Below, piece after piece: positions 1-10,027 of a stretch of DNA of 64,000 nucleotides (its first letter is position 1; every line of letters begins with the position of its first letter). A program made the position numbers and the translations under genes. The notes beneath the pieces were generated by a model. The model saw only the letters and a program-made list of their open reading frames with translations. It was not told the origin of the DNA and made no database searches. Location: contig CM114274.1 of NCBI GenBank assembly GCA_050084515.1, positions 7,874,001 to 7,938,000 on the forward strand, in the 5' to 3' direction. This DNA comes from Blasia pusilla. Taxonomy: Eukaryota > Marchantiophyta > Marchantiopsida > Blasiales.

Positions 1-904
1 TGAAGCAATAGAGGACGATGGATATCCTCTACTTGACTTTATTGTAAGGATTGAGTTCAGTAACTCTATATTGAACAGTAGGATTAGCATAGCATATTAG
101 AAATGAGTTTAAACATAGAAGCTAAGGTGGTCATGAATTGGAAAGAATTATCACATCAATTTCTTCTAGAATGCGCGTGTATGTAACAAGCCTATGATTG
201 GAACTACTTAAGAAGTAGTTTATCTCTATGAACAAATATAGGGAAGAATCTCATAACTATATCTACTTCCAATCGACAAAGAAAAAATCAAACTATCTCC
301 CTTGAAGAAAAGCGGGTAGATTGTATAGTTCAAGACTCGTGAAAGAAAAGCATTGCTAAAACGGTTACCCAAAGTTTTTAAGAGCTTTTTTTTCCTTGTG
401 AGCTTTGTTCTGAATACAATATGATGGAGGCTATGTAAGCTAAAAATCAAGAATGGAAAATCACTTTTGCCACAAACGAGGATAGTGGGCTCATTCCTTG
501 TATCAACCCATGTACCCACCATATTATAGACTATATATGTCACCAATACGTGATACATAAACCGCTTCAAAACGAGTGCACCCACTAGCAATATAGATAG
601 CCAGGAGGAGCACTTAGGCTTTTGTTCATTCCTAAACCCTTCTTTCCCAACCCTATCTTTGGCATCAATGGTCCCTCGCCGCCCCCTCCCCCCCTCCCCC
701 CTCTCTCTCTCCAAATGAAAATCATGTCATGAAGCCCGTGTTTGAACATCCAGCATACACGCCAATTCCTACTCTTTTGTGCACCACAAGTCTTGCACAT
801 TTGCTCTCTTCCTTAGCTTCTCCAACCTCCCACCCTAAATTCTTCGTTAGTGATTCATTCCTCTTGATCAGTAGGCATGGCCTATTCTCGCCTCGCGTGG
901 TCAT
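1..904. other. gene-free AT-rich flank
   Basis: I see no gene here. Short open frames on both strands have no recognisable domain and no coding bias. The only clear structure is a pyrimidine-rich low-complexity run near 670-713 (C runs followed by a CT microsatellite). Confidence 0.5.
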
Positions 905-1334
905 GGTTGGACGGAAACGCACATGTCTGTCCCATGGAAGGACATATCCAAAGCGTCTCCTACTCAGATTTTTTTGGTACCCCAATGGCCCATATAGGTT
1001 TGGGATGTGGGAACGAGTGCAAGCTCAAATTGTGGAAGGCGAGAAAAAATCAGTCCATAACCAATCCCGCACAAGGTGGACCTAGCCCATACAAGACCTG
1101 TAGCCACGCTAGAGTGAAACTCGTCGTGGGCCCTATGCAGGCCTACCTTGGGTCAATACGAGCTTAGGGCATGCCGGCACCAGCATATATGATGAGCGAT
1201 GACTTCTTAGACTGGATACGGGCTGGCCAAGCCTAGGTCTTTGTTGGAGGTTGTGCGTAGTTGGGCCCTCTTGGACATGTCCATCCTAGGGACAAACCTA
1301 AGTCTATGGACACGAATTTGGTCCGTATGCAACC
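905..1334 (-). repeat. MITE-like repeat, family GGTTGCAT, copy a
   Basis: Read on the minus strand, this begins GGTTGCATACGGACC and continues with a GTCC-rich end segment resembling the copies at 24496-24747 and 45074-45369. The opposite end near 905 also starts GGTTG and carries ACGG and GGACAT words as in the other copies. The interior is longer than in copies c and d and shares GC-rich words with the copy near 23.8 kb. No transposase is visible, so it would be non-autonomous. The boundaries are approximate at the left end. Confidence 0.45.
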
Positions 1335-2579
1335 TTGGTTGTGGTTAACCATTCCCCAAAATTCCAAATCCCCCACTCCAAATTTTTTTTTTCATTTGGT
1401 TAGTTATTGCATTAATTAAGTTATAATTAGAGTTCACACGACCATAGATAAGTCAAGAAATCATGATTACAAATGACTCAATGATTACAATTCCTTTTAG
1501 TATATGACAAAGCCATATCCCACAATAATTCAATGAATTAGTCATATTTTGATATGACTCAAATCTTATTATCTTATAAGAAGATATGATTGAGGGTCTT
1601 TTCAGTCATAAATTGAAGTCATGAAAAACCTCTGTCATTTGAATCATGGTCATAAAAATAGTGATTTTCTTATAGTGAATGTTGCCCTAGAGATCGAGAC
1701 GCAACTAGGGCTTGTAGTCTAATCACTAATTGAATTGTAGTGAGGTATACAAAACAAATATTTCTCATAAACCTCATTCGCCCGTATTCATGCAGATTTG
1801 AAAATAAATACTTATATTGTTTTGTAATAGAGATATTTTCTTTTTGAATTCCTCTCTGCCTTTCCTTGCATTGCCAAGCCTTTGGTATTGATAACCAATG
1901 ATCAATTGAAAAATTCTACTCGTAATGTAGAGGTCTTTGCATATATATACAATGACTGTAATAGATTGCTATGATATAATTTCTTAATAATTTAAAGCTC
2001 TACATTGAGTCTCGCTCAATCTCTTGCATTTGTCAATCATTAGGTAATTTTGATGTGATCATGCATCAAAATCCCTCGATTGCACTAGATTTGCACTCTA
2101 TAGTCATTCACAATCTTCCCTCATTGTGATATGCATTGGAGATCTAGTATCACCAATCATTACTATCTCGTCTCGCGTATGTGGTGAAGAGATGAGCTCT
2201 TATGATTTTAAAAGTGAATTAGCAGGAAAAAAAAATCCCTATTGGAGGGCTTAGTAAAGAAAAAATTCCAACCCTAAAATAAGTTGTAAGAAAACCCAAA
2301 TTTTCATTTGGTTAGCTGGGCTCAAGACATGTTGGAGAAGCCGGACTCCCAACCTAGATAGAAGGAGAAAGAAGTGAGCAACTTACCCTTTTTTTTTTCT
2401 CATTTGAAGTTATTTTGAGATTCTCATCCATCATCATGATAAGAATTTTTAATAGCTTATACTAGTCGCTCAAACATTATAATAGAGGTAAATACAATAA
2501 GTATGAAGGGGAGTGTTTCATTGTAGTATAGGATGTCGTACATTATAATCGTACTTGTTCGGAAATCCTTTTACTTTCA
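1335..2579. other. no gene seen; possible CACTA-type end at 1677
   Basis: AT-rich DNA without a recognisable gene. On the minus strand, position 1677 begins CACTATAAGAAAATC, which looks like the terminus of a CACTA-type element, but I could not find its partner end. Confidence 0.3.
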
Positions 2580-3160
2580 TGACTAATCAGCAACTACTAA
2601 ATTAAAGTGTTTGATGGAGTTTAACAAGCTTATTGGGAAGCTTACTAAATGAGTTCATAGTAATTCTTTTGTAGAAGTGCAACTCCCAAGTGATCAATAG
2701 ATCAACCTAGAGACCCAATCAAGATGCAAATTAATAGGTTGAGTTATAATTGATGCCCGAGTTGGGGAGATGCAATTAGAGCTTATTGGCATAGAGAGAG
2801 TGATGGGGAGATGATGCTCAATAGCACACATCTACCTACTTGGATTTGTTGATCATGGAGAACCATGTAGCATTGACTTCAATATTATGGTCACATGGAG
2901 AAGATGATATGTAGTGGAGATATTAATGAGGATAGGATAGTCTTGGAGTAACTACACACTAAAAACGTGAGAAAAAAAGTAGATGCCAAGGCCCAAGATC
3001 AAAACCTATAACGAGGCAAAGGATTCATGTGTTATAGGTCTAGGATGATGATAGAGTACAAGTGGTGTCTCATTATTCACAAAGAATATAGTTGGTATAG
3101 CATGCCCATGAGAAGTTAGGTCATTTTTTCCATTCTTTAAGTTTAAGTGTATGTATAACT
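2580..3160 (+). pseudogene. ancient Ty3/gypsy scrap (RNase H to integrase), same family as 53.97-63.55 kb
   Basis: Translation with many stops still matches the RNase H/integrase linker of the element at 60.9-61.5 kb. Matching segments include LMEFNKLIGKL (2613-2645), a block with YWHRESDGEM near 2785-2815, GDIN near 2920, IHVL followed by DDDR near 3020-3060, and VSHYSQR with HAHEKLGHF near 3068-3128. The order and spacing equal those in the better copy. Most disrupting changes are transitions (for example Trp codons to TGA), and GC content has fallen to background. No LTR is seen. It is a relic and cannot be expressed as protein. Confidence 0.65.
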
Positions 3161-4185
3161 TTCTCTTGGACCTAGCAAGTCTAAGTAGTGGTATTTTGGA
3201 CTTACAAAGAACTCACAAAGTAATGGTTTTCTACACTCACACATTCAGTAATTACTTTCTATTTCTCTTTCGCTCAATCTAGACTTATTTTTGGGACTAT
3301 AAAACACCTTTTATAGGGGATTTGGCTCCTTTCAGTTTCTTTGCTGGGGATGAATTTTCCCTCCTTTTCCTCATTCATTTCTTATAGTTTATGAAAAATA
3401 AGTTTTGAAAAAATACATATAGTAGGAGAAAACTCAATCATCTATATGTCCTTCAATATTGAAAAAAAGTCTTTTGAAAAAAAAAAAGCTAAACATGTAG
3501 CTCCACTATAAGAAGAGTCTATTGAAAAGCGAGGAGAGAAATTTGAGAAAGTTGGGAGGATAAGAAAAAATGGAGGGGTTGTGGAAGCGTAAAGGGAATT
3601 CATAGTTGAGCTTTCATTTTTGTAGTCATTTAATTTATGAGGCACCTAAAATCTTATATTAGGAGAGCTTTTCAGTAAGTTGTGTCTCTTGGATATCTTA
3701 AGTTATAATGCTTGGTACTTGCATTTTGTAAGTCATTTGAGACTCACAGGCATGCTTGCAATCTCAATGTGAGTCTTTTGCATCTCACAAGAATAATAAA
3801 TGCATGAGACACAAAATTGACTTGCAAAGTTTAGAACAGTTGCAAAGTACAGTTGACTAAAAAAGAGTTTGTATGATCTACTTCTTGCTCTTATGTCCAA
3901 TCCTTGCTTGCCATCCCCTTGTATCCAACATTCACTACCATCTAAGAATACATTATATTATAATGTGCCATATAACCATCCATTATATTGCTTATGGGTA
4001 GCATTCGAAACGATCTTAATTCCCATGTGGATAAATGTGGTGCATCTACTCTCTTAAACATTGATTTTGTGTATCGCAAAAACTTGCGTTCAGCGAGTCA
4101 CAACCCCGTGATTGATAGCCAAACACACGCGCATTAGCCAAGCACATTGTTCAAGACTTGGGACATAATTCCTTGAAAGTCTCGT
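3161..4185. other. no gene seen
   Basis: AT-rich sequence with no recognisable gene. The 3700-3850 part has repeated TTGCAA and TCTCAC words of the sort seen in subterminal regions of CACTA-type elements, but no ends were identified. Confidence 0.3.
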
Positions 4186-4312
4186 GTCGTGCGCATACAC
4201 ATCGCTACACAACATACATCGCTGTCACCGAACACACACACAAACACGCACGATCCCATGTTAACTCATGGCATCCAAAAAACGAGACAAGAAGTACTAA
4301 AATATCTCCAAT

Positions 4313-4325
4313 CGCCCTCCTAGCT
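4313..4325 (-). promoter_or_regulatory. polypurine tract of gypsy copy 2
   Basis: The minus strand reads AGCTAGGAGGGCG, aligned with AGCTAGGGGGGCGG before the 3' terminal block of the large element (62783-62796). It would prime plus-strand DNA synthesis. Its conservation in two copies fixes the start of the 3' terminal repeat just after it. Confidence 0.55.
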
Positions 4326-4499
4326 GGTGGTTAGGTCCCTCTAACTCCAGATAGCCATCTATCCCTACCTACCATGACATACATCTCTCGGATGCTAAGA
4401 GCAAGAAGGCCGAGATGCTCATGTGGCCCCATCGTTAGTCGCCTTCCTGTCATCCATGTCACAGAAAAATTCGGAATTGAAACCCACCTAGTATCTCCT

Positions 4500-4652
4500 C
4501 TATGTACATCTGGGACACATCCATCGTCCCCGAGGAACCCTAGTGAGAGGTGGCGTCAGACATGCCACATGCCAATCTCTCAAACATCCATCACAGACTA
4601 GCATCGTGGCCGCACCACGGGCAAAACCACACAACATACAACGTAAGCGTGC
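4500..4652 (-). pseudogene. PHD-type zinc finger at integrase C-terminus (all ligands kept)
   Basis: Minus-strand translation ending at the TAG at 4500-4502 gives CMLCG, then LVCDGC, WHVAC and finally RWMCPRC. This is the C4-H-C3 ligand order of a PHD finger with the usual Trp two residues before the seventh cysteine. All eight zinc ligands are present. A one-base deletion around 4650 puts it out of frame with the integrase upstream. PHD fingers usually bind histone H3 tails. Placed where chromoviruses carry a chromodomain, it is likely a targeting module, which is inference. The same module closes the pol of the large element at 62569-62719, so it is not an accidental fusion. Confidence 0.8.
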
Positions 4653-7510
4653 AGGACTACTGCTAAGCTCGGATCTATTGTACCATCAATGTTAGGAAGG
4701 TGACATGACGCATAATTACGTACATGGTCCTTCCATACCATACCATCACGTCCCTCCAACAAGAGAACACCGGATGGCAAAACGTCAGGCACTCTCAAGA
4801 TAGTGCGCCTTGCAATCACATCCAATGTCTTCGGTGCCGTCTGCTGCAAGTAGACATAGTCTCCCTAATGAAACCTCCGGATAGTTGGTCGATAACCACC
4901 ACCCCGAATAGTCGCATACCTCAACGTATCCCGGTGGTGCGCAATCGCCAAGTTCTTGAACGCCATGGGCATCACTCTCCAAAATAACTCAGCCCTCTGA
5001 GAACATGCTTGCATCCATACATCTGGGTCATCAAGGTCCAACACCTCATCACCATCTCGACGAATGGCCATAGGTAAATTTGGCTCTCGGCCATAAAGTA
5101 GCAAGTACGGTGAAAAAGATGCTAAGGATGCATGCTTGCTGAATCTGTATCCCATCGCCAACTAGGGCAACTGGAGGTCCCAATCTCCTAGGTGACCTCT
5201 CTGCAAGCCATACTTGCGTAAACCCCTCTTCATTGTCTGCACAACTCTCTTCGCTAATCCATCCGCCTTGAGATGATCTCTTGAAGTCGTGCGGTGGTCG
5301 ATCACCGCCTGATCATACAAGGCTTGGAACTCACCGCGAAACTCGGTACCCTGGTCTGTCAACACCTCAGCTGGTGCGCCATAATGACTCAACACTCGTT
5401 CAAGGAAGGCATAAGCTACTCCCTGACTTGCTTTGTCAGGCAATGCAACCAACTCTATCCACTTCGAGAAGTGCTCGATCATCACCAACACATAACAATT
5501 GTGACGCTCCGTCAAAGGCAAAGGTCGTGCAAAATCCAAAATTCATCTATATCCTAAGCCCATGATCGGTAATGGATGCAATTGTGGAGTCGGAGCATTG
5601 AACGATGCTCGGATCCGTTCACACACCATGCACCTGGCAACAAACTGCTGAACGTCAGTCTGCATGCCTCCCCACCAATACTGAATCTAGAGCAAGCTGT
5701 ACGTCTGCTTCAACCCAAAGTGACCCAACTCCTCGTGGGCATGTTGCACTAGTCGTGCTCTCTGCAAAGGATGCGGCACTACGCATACTCTTCCATCCTC
5801 CCAAACCCTCAAAACATGTGTCCCCTCCCAACAGAACCATCTGGCCCGCTGTAGGATCCGATCCCGCTCTCTAGCATCTACGGTGCTCGCAACGCTGCTA
5901 GTACGAAGGTACTCCAAGACTACTCCATCATCATGAATATCTCGGCCACTTGTCGTCTCCTCATTGGCCTCGGGATCCAAGGACTCTCCACTAGACCTTG
6001 CCATCAAAGTCTCCACACTCTGGCTCTCCATAGCCAACATGCCTAAATAGGCTGACGCGTGCCATCCTAGCACCGACTCCTCATCACTCTCTCCATGCCA
6101 TCGAGCTCTAGTCGCATCTTGTTGACTCGAGCATGGATTAGGACTCAACCCATCTGCATCATGGTTGAGCGTCCCTGGTCTATGTACCACGTGAAAATCA
6201 TACTCCTGCAACAACTGAGCCCATCTTGCAAGCTTCCCTATAAGCTTGTCGGACTGCATCAACCACTTCAATGGTTGATGATTCGTGATGATGGTAAAGG
6301 GGTTGTCGAATAAGTAACACCTGAAATGCGCGACAACCCACACCGCAGCCAAGCACTCACCCTTATACGAGCTGTACTTTGCCTCTGCACCATTTTTTGA
6401 GCGGCTAGCATAAGCCACCACGAACTCTCTACCCTCATCATCATGTTGGGTGAGCACCGCTCCAAGCCCCAACATGCTCCAATCTGTGTGCAATTGGAAA
6501 GGACGTCCCCTGATCGGTCTCCTCAAGATGGGCGCGGACGCCAATATGTCCTTGAGCAACTAAAATGCTCGCTCTTGCTCATCCCCCCAGTGCCACTCGT
6601 GATCCACCTTGGTCAGCAAGGTTAGCGGCTTTGAAATCGAACTGAATCCCTTGACGTATTGCTGATAAAAGTTTGCCAATCCCATGAATGCGCGAACACG
6701 GCTCACATCTGTAGGGTGTAGAATGCAAGAGATAGCCTCTACCTTCGTCTGCTGAACACCAAGGCCCCTTGGGTATATCGTATGACCTAAGTACTCAATC
6801 TGGTCGTAGAAGAACTTGCATTTGCCTAGATGTAGCTTCAGCCCATGTAATTGCAATCATCAAAACACCTCCTCTAGATGTTGCTCATGCTCCTCGACCG
6901 TGGCGCTAAAGACTACGATATCATCAATATAACACCTAGCAAAATCCAGACCAGCCAAGATCCTATCCATAACCCTCTAAAACTCAGCCGAGGCGTTCTT
7001 TAACCCAAATGGTAAGAACCGTCACTGGTACAAACAATCCTTCCCATGAGGATCGATGCCCCAAAATACCTTCTTCTCCTTGTCCTCCAATTTAGTAGGC
7101 AGTTGATGGTATCCGGCTCGCAAATCCAATGAACTAAAGACCTTTGCGTGACCAATCGCATCAAAGATCTCCTCAGGGGTGGGCATGGCATACCTATCAG
7201 ACTTCATCTGCCGATTGATAGGTCGATAATCCCCACACATCCGCTATCCGTCCAGTTTCCATGCACATCCTTCTTGGTGGGCATGACAGTGGCAGATGCA
7301 TACTCTCCATGCAACATCTCCACTAGTCCTGCTCCGACCAAGTTCTGGCTCCTACTCTGAATCAGAGCCCTCTCCATATCACTGTACTTGTAAGGTCGTC
7401 GGAAGATCAGCGTATCACTCGACACCTCAATGCGGATCCCCGGTCCCTTCAGCGTACCCAAATCCTCCATGCTAAACGCAAAGCAGCTCCTATAACTCCT
7501 ATGTCATGCT
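4646..7510 (-). pseudogene. RT-RNase H-integrase of gypsy copy 2
   Basis: Reverse transcriptase shows the GDYRPIN block (about 7210-7240), LDLRAGYHQL and the YIDD active site near 6914-6935. RNase H shows a TDWS start, the SSYKGECLAA block and the HPPL-like NHQPLKWLM. Integrase has an HAHEELGH...CMVC zinc module, LTDQGTEF with the second catalytic aspartate and an intact run through VVQTMKRGLRKYGL. The C-terminal part has a GDYVYLQ module preceding the PHD finger. Frame breaks occur near 7240, 7020 and 6860. In-frame stops sit at 6560, 5690, 5540 and 5162, and the last replaces a Trp of the homologous copy. Not functional, but valuable for reconstructing family history. Confidence 0.85.
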
Positions 7511-7699
7511 TTCCAGAGTCAAATCTACATCACAGTTGCGAATTCTAGGGTCAATAAATCCTGAAGATTTGCATGTATTTGGGCAGCAGTAGAGACTATC
7601 ACTTTTGGTTTCTGCGCATTCTTGTAATACTTGTTGTCATTTTAGAACATGGTATCCCAAGATGGTGTTTCGCGTCCCCGGTGAAGAAAGGCAGTTGGA

Positions 7700-8749
7700 G
7701 TGGCGCAGTCTGTTGCATAGTCCCCAGTGCATGCACCAGCACCTAATCAGCAAAACCATGGCTACACTATGCAAACATCTTTTCCAACTTCACTATTTCC
7801 AAATATACATGATTCTCAAGTTCCAGCATACTCTCCGCAACACACTACAGATCAAGTATACATCAAAAAATTTCTCTTCTATTCATTCCATCCCATCACA
7901 ATATGTCTAACATGATGATATCCAAGAATCAAAAACCTATATCTACTTTGCAAACATGATACCAGGCAACATGCCAGACCTCCCTGATGATGATGTATCT
8001 TAGTTCATCACACCTAGCGATGCCCAATTGCGGTATGCTGATAGTTTGGGACTTGAACAATCTCATTGGGAAAACGGGATTACTGGGCATGCCATAAGTC
8101 GACTAATTGACGAACGCAAGGCTTGGGCACAGGCTTTCCGTGATAGGAACAAGTCCGCTCCTGCATTTGGTAAATGTCTTTTGCTTGCATAAGATTTTTC
8201 CTTCTTTCCATTGGTCAGATATATTGACTTGCCTCTCACCAATTTCTACCGATAGGTGCACTGAAACTTTTATGTCTTCACCTGTTAATTGCAGGCGTAA
8301 AGAAGGAGGTCCTCTCTCTAAACAACATTCAGTACCACGATGAAGAACTTAGATATGATGAAGCAAGCAAAAAAATTTCCAGGCTCACTGCTAGAATTTG
8401 TCTTGGACAATTTCGAGAACTCAGAGTTATAATGGGACTTCCATTAACCATGCTTGTCAACCTATCATCAACAAAAGCCATTCACCTCTTATCTCGTATG
8501 AAATCAGCCAAGAAAAATGGGAATATTAACCCATCTCCATCCCTCCCTCCCAATGCCCGCTTGCCTCATGCCACAACTGCCCGTCCTACCACACCACACA
8601 CATCAGTACTTCAGTCAAGAGTGTCCTCTCCTACATATGCTCTGAGACAAGCCGGTTCACAATCCTCGCCCATCCAGTTTAATAGTGACATGCCTACATA
8701 TGAGAGTGTTCCGCTTCAAGAATCCCCAAACAAGCGAAAATGTGCTTGA
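7700..8749 (+). pseudogene. unidentified spliced gene remnant, N-terminal part
   Basis: I do not recognise the protein. A Gln/Pro/Ser-rich segment is readable around 7727-7885. After a frame break, 7919-8169 reads as an acidic and then mixed charged region containing RYADSLGLEQSHW and ISRLIDERKAWAQAFRD, with one TAG at about 8000. A canonical 125-base GT-AG intron (8170-8294) joins it in frame to 8295-8749, which has VKKEVLSLNN and a helical stretch, then a Ser/Pro-rich tail and NKRKCA before TGA. T-rich sequence follows, as in a plant intron. It may be an old host gene or the accessory ORF of a DNA transposon. No promoter was identified. Confidence 0.45.
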
Positions 8750-9597
8750 TCATGGTATGTTTCTCTACTTCTTCATTCTGCAGAATTCATTTCCCCTTTC
8801 ATTTTCTTACTTTGTGTCTCTTTCCACTCTATTATCATCAATAGGTTATTTTCTTGATAGCATTTCCTATTGTTGCATTGCAGATTTCATCTGCTGGTTT
8901 GGCCTGTTGTAACTCGGGTAGACCAGATGCATATTGGCAGCAAACTACTTGCATTGTGTAGGTAGGAGCATCAAAGACAACAGTTCTATGTCCTACATTT
9001 GTCTTACACAAACATTTTGATATGGATTTTTGACACGTAGCTTCATGTTCAAGTTTAATTAGCCTTAGAGGATTCGTCTCTTCTTATGCTAGGCCGCATT
9101 AAATATTTGACATGTCCTTTGGAAAATACTTTGAGAATACTGTTTAATGCAAGTTCATTGTTTTTGCATGTTTCTACAATACACAATGCACAAAATTTAC
9201 CCAACTTCTTGAAAATTTTCTTTACTTCCATATTTCTTCTACAATATGACTTGAAATTATTCCTTGTTTGCGTAATGTATCATACACATGCTTTTATTTT
9301 GTTGGCTGCCATATCTCACTGTAATGTAATGATGAATTTCAACTCCTTTTTAACTTCTTCAACTAGTAATTCTATAAACTTGCCCTACTCTTATGTTACA
9401 AGTTCAACCCACTATTGCATTTTGCTTTTGAGAATTTCATTGCCTCCGATCTTTGTATATTGTATCTCAGTTTCTCTTTTCATATTTATGACTCTTACTT
9501 TTGTTACTTCTGAAACTTATCCTGCAATTACGGCGTTCTCATTACATTCTCTCATTCGTCTAAGCTCTTGTTGTTTATATTTTACAACAATGTCATG
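8750..9597 (+). other. probable intron of the 7.7-10.0 kb gene remnant
   Basis: Strongly T-rich sequence between two coding-like blocks on the plus strand. A long open frame at 9086-9598 is explained by low-complexity TTT/TCT codons and has no domain. A GTATG donor-like site lies at about 8755. Confidence 0.3.
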
Positions 9598-10027
9598 AAT
9601 TGTATGCTTGTGTCAAGATCTTCAAATGCCAACTCCTCATATGGAGGTTTCTACTTCTCGACCATTGCGTAAGAAGAAAAGACGCAGTGTATCCAGATCT
9701 GCCCAATCTCACAACCCACCCTTGCCAACTCTGACAAGAGTAGATCTCGCACGTTGCACAATTCCCATTCACATATATGATGTTGTGGTGGCAAAAGTTG
9801 ACGCACTCACGATAAGATACGACAACTCCCAACGATCTGATATCTTCTCTAAATGAAGACTCAAAGATTCACATCGACAGGATAAACGACACTACTGACA
9901 GGCTCAGAGTTGCAAAAAAAAACTTCACGAAGCTTGTAGATACTTGTAGTGTTGAGATGCAGAATGATCATGCGTACATAGAGTTTGTACGTGAAATGCA
10001 ACATATTTTCAAAAGCATAAATTTGTG
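9598..10027 (+). pseudogene. unidentified spliced gene remnant, C-terminal part
   Basis: The block opens with a basic stretch (LRKKKRRSVSRSAQ, about 9664-9705) that resembles a nuclear localisation signal. It continues through a region with VVVAKVDALT and, after a frame break near 9830, a charged helical segment (DRLRVAKKNFTKLVD) ending at TGA 10025-10027. The helix has a coiled-coil look. It probably belongs with 7700-8749, since both are plus-strand, similar in composition and joined by an intron-like gap. Function is unknown. A DNA-binding accessory protein of a transposon is one possibility. Confidence 0.35.

Larger units (their letters stand above)
4186..7510 (-). mobile_element. 5'-truncated Ty3/gypsy element with C-terminal PHD finger (copy 2)
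   Basis: This minus-strand fragment holds, in order, reverse transcriptase, RNase H, integrase, a PHD finger, a polypurine tract and a piece of the family's terminal block A. It is clearly homologous along its length to the element at 53.97-63.55 kb. It ends at about 7510, just upstream of the RT domain, so gag, protease and the methyltransferase are missing. The last recognisable bases of block A (GCGCACGACA on the minus strand) lie at 4186-4222. Stops and a few frameshifts disable it, but RNase H to integrase is nearly one continuous frame, better preserved than in the larger copy. Confidence 0.85.

Noticed and set aside
226-714. 162-codon open frame on the minus strand
   Set aside because: Begins in a low-complexity CT/GA microsatellite and has no recognisable domain or context.
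9086-9598. 170-codon open frame on the plus strand
   Set aside because: Translation is Phe/Leu/Ser/Thr-rich from T-rich intron-like DNA. No domain, and it lies between two exon-like blocks.
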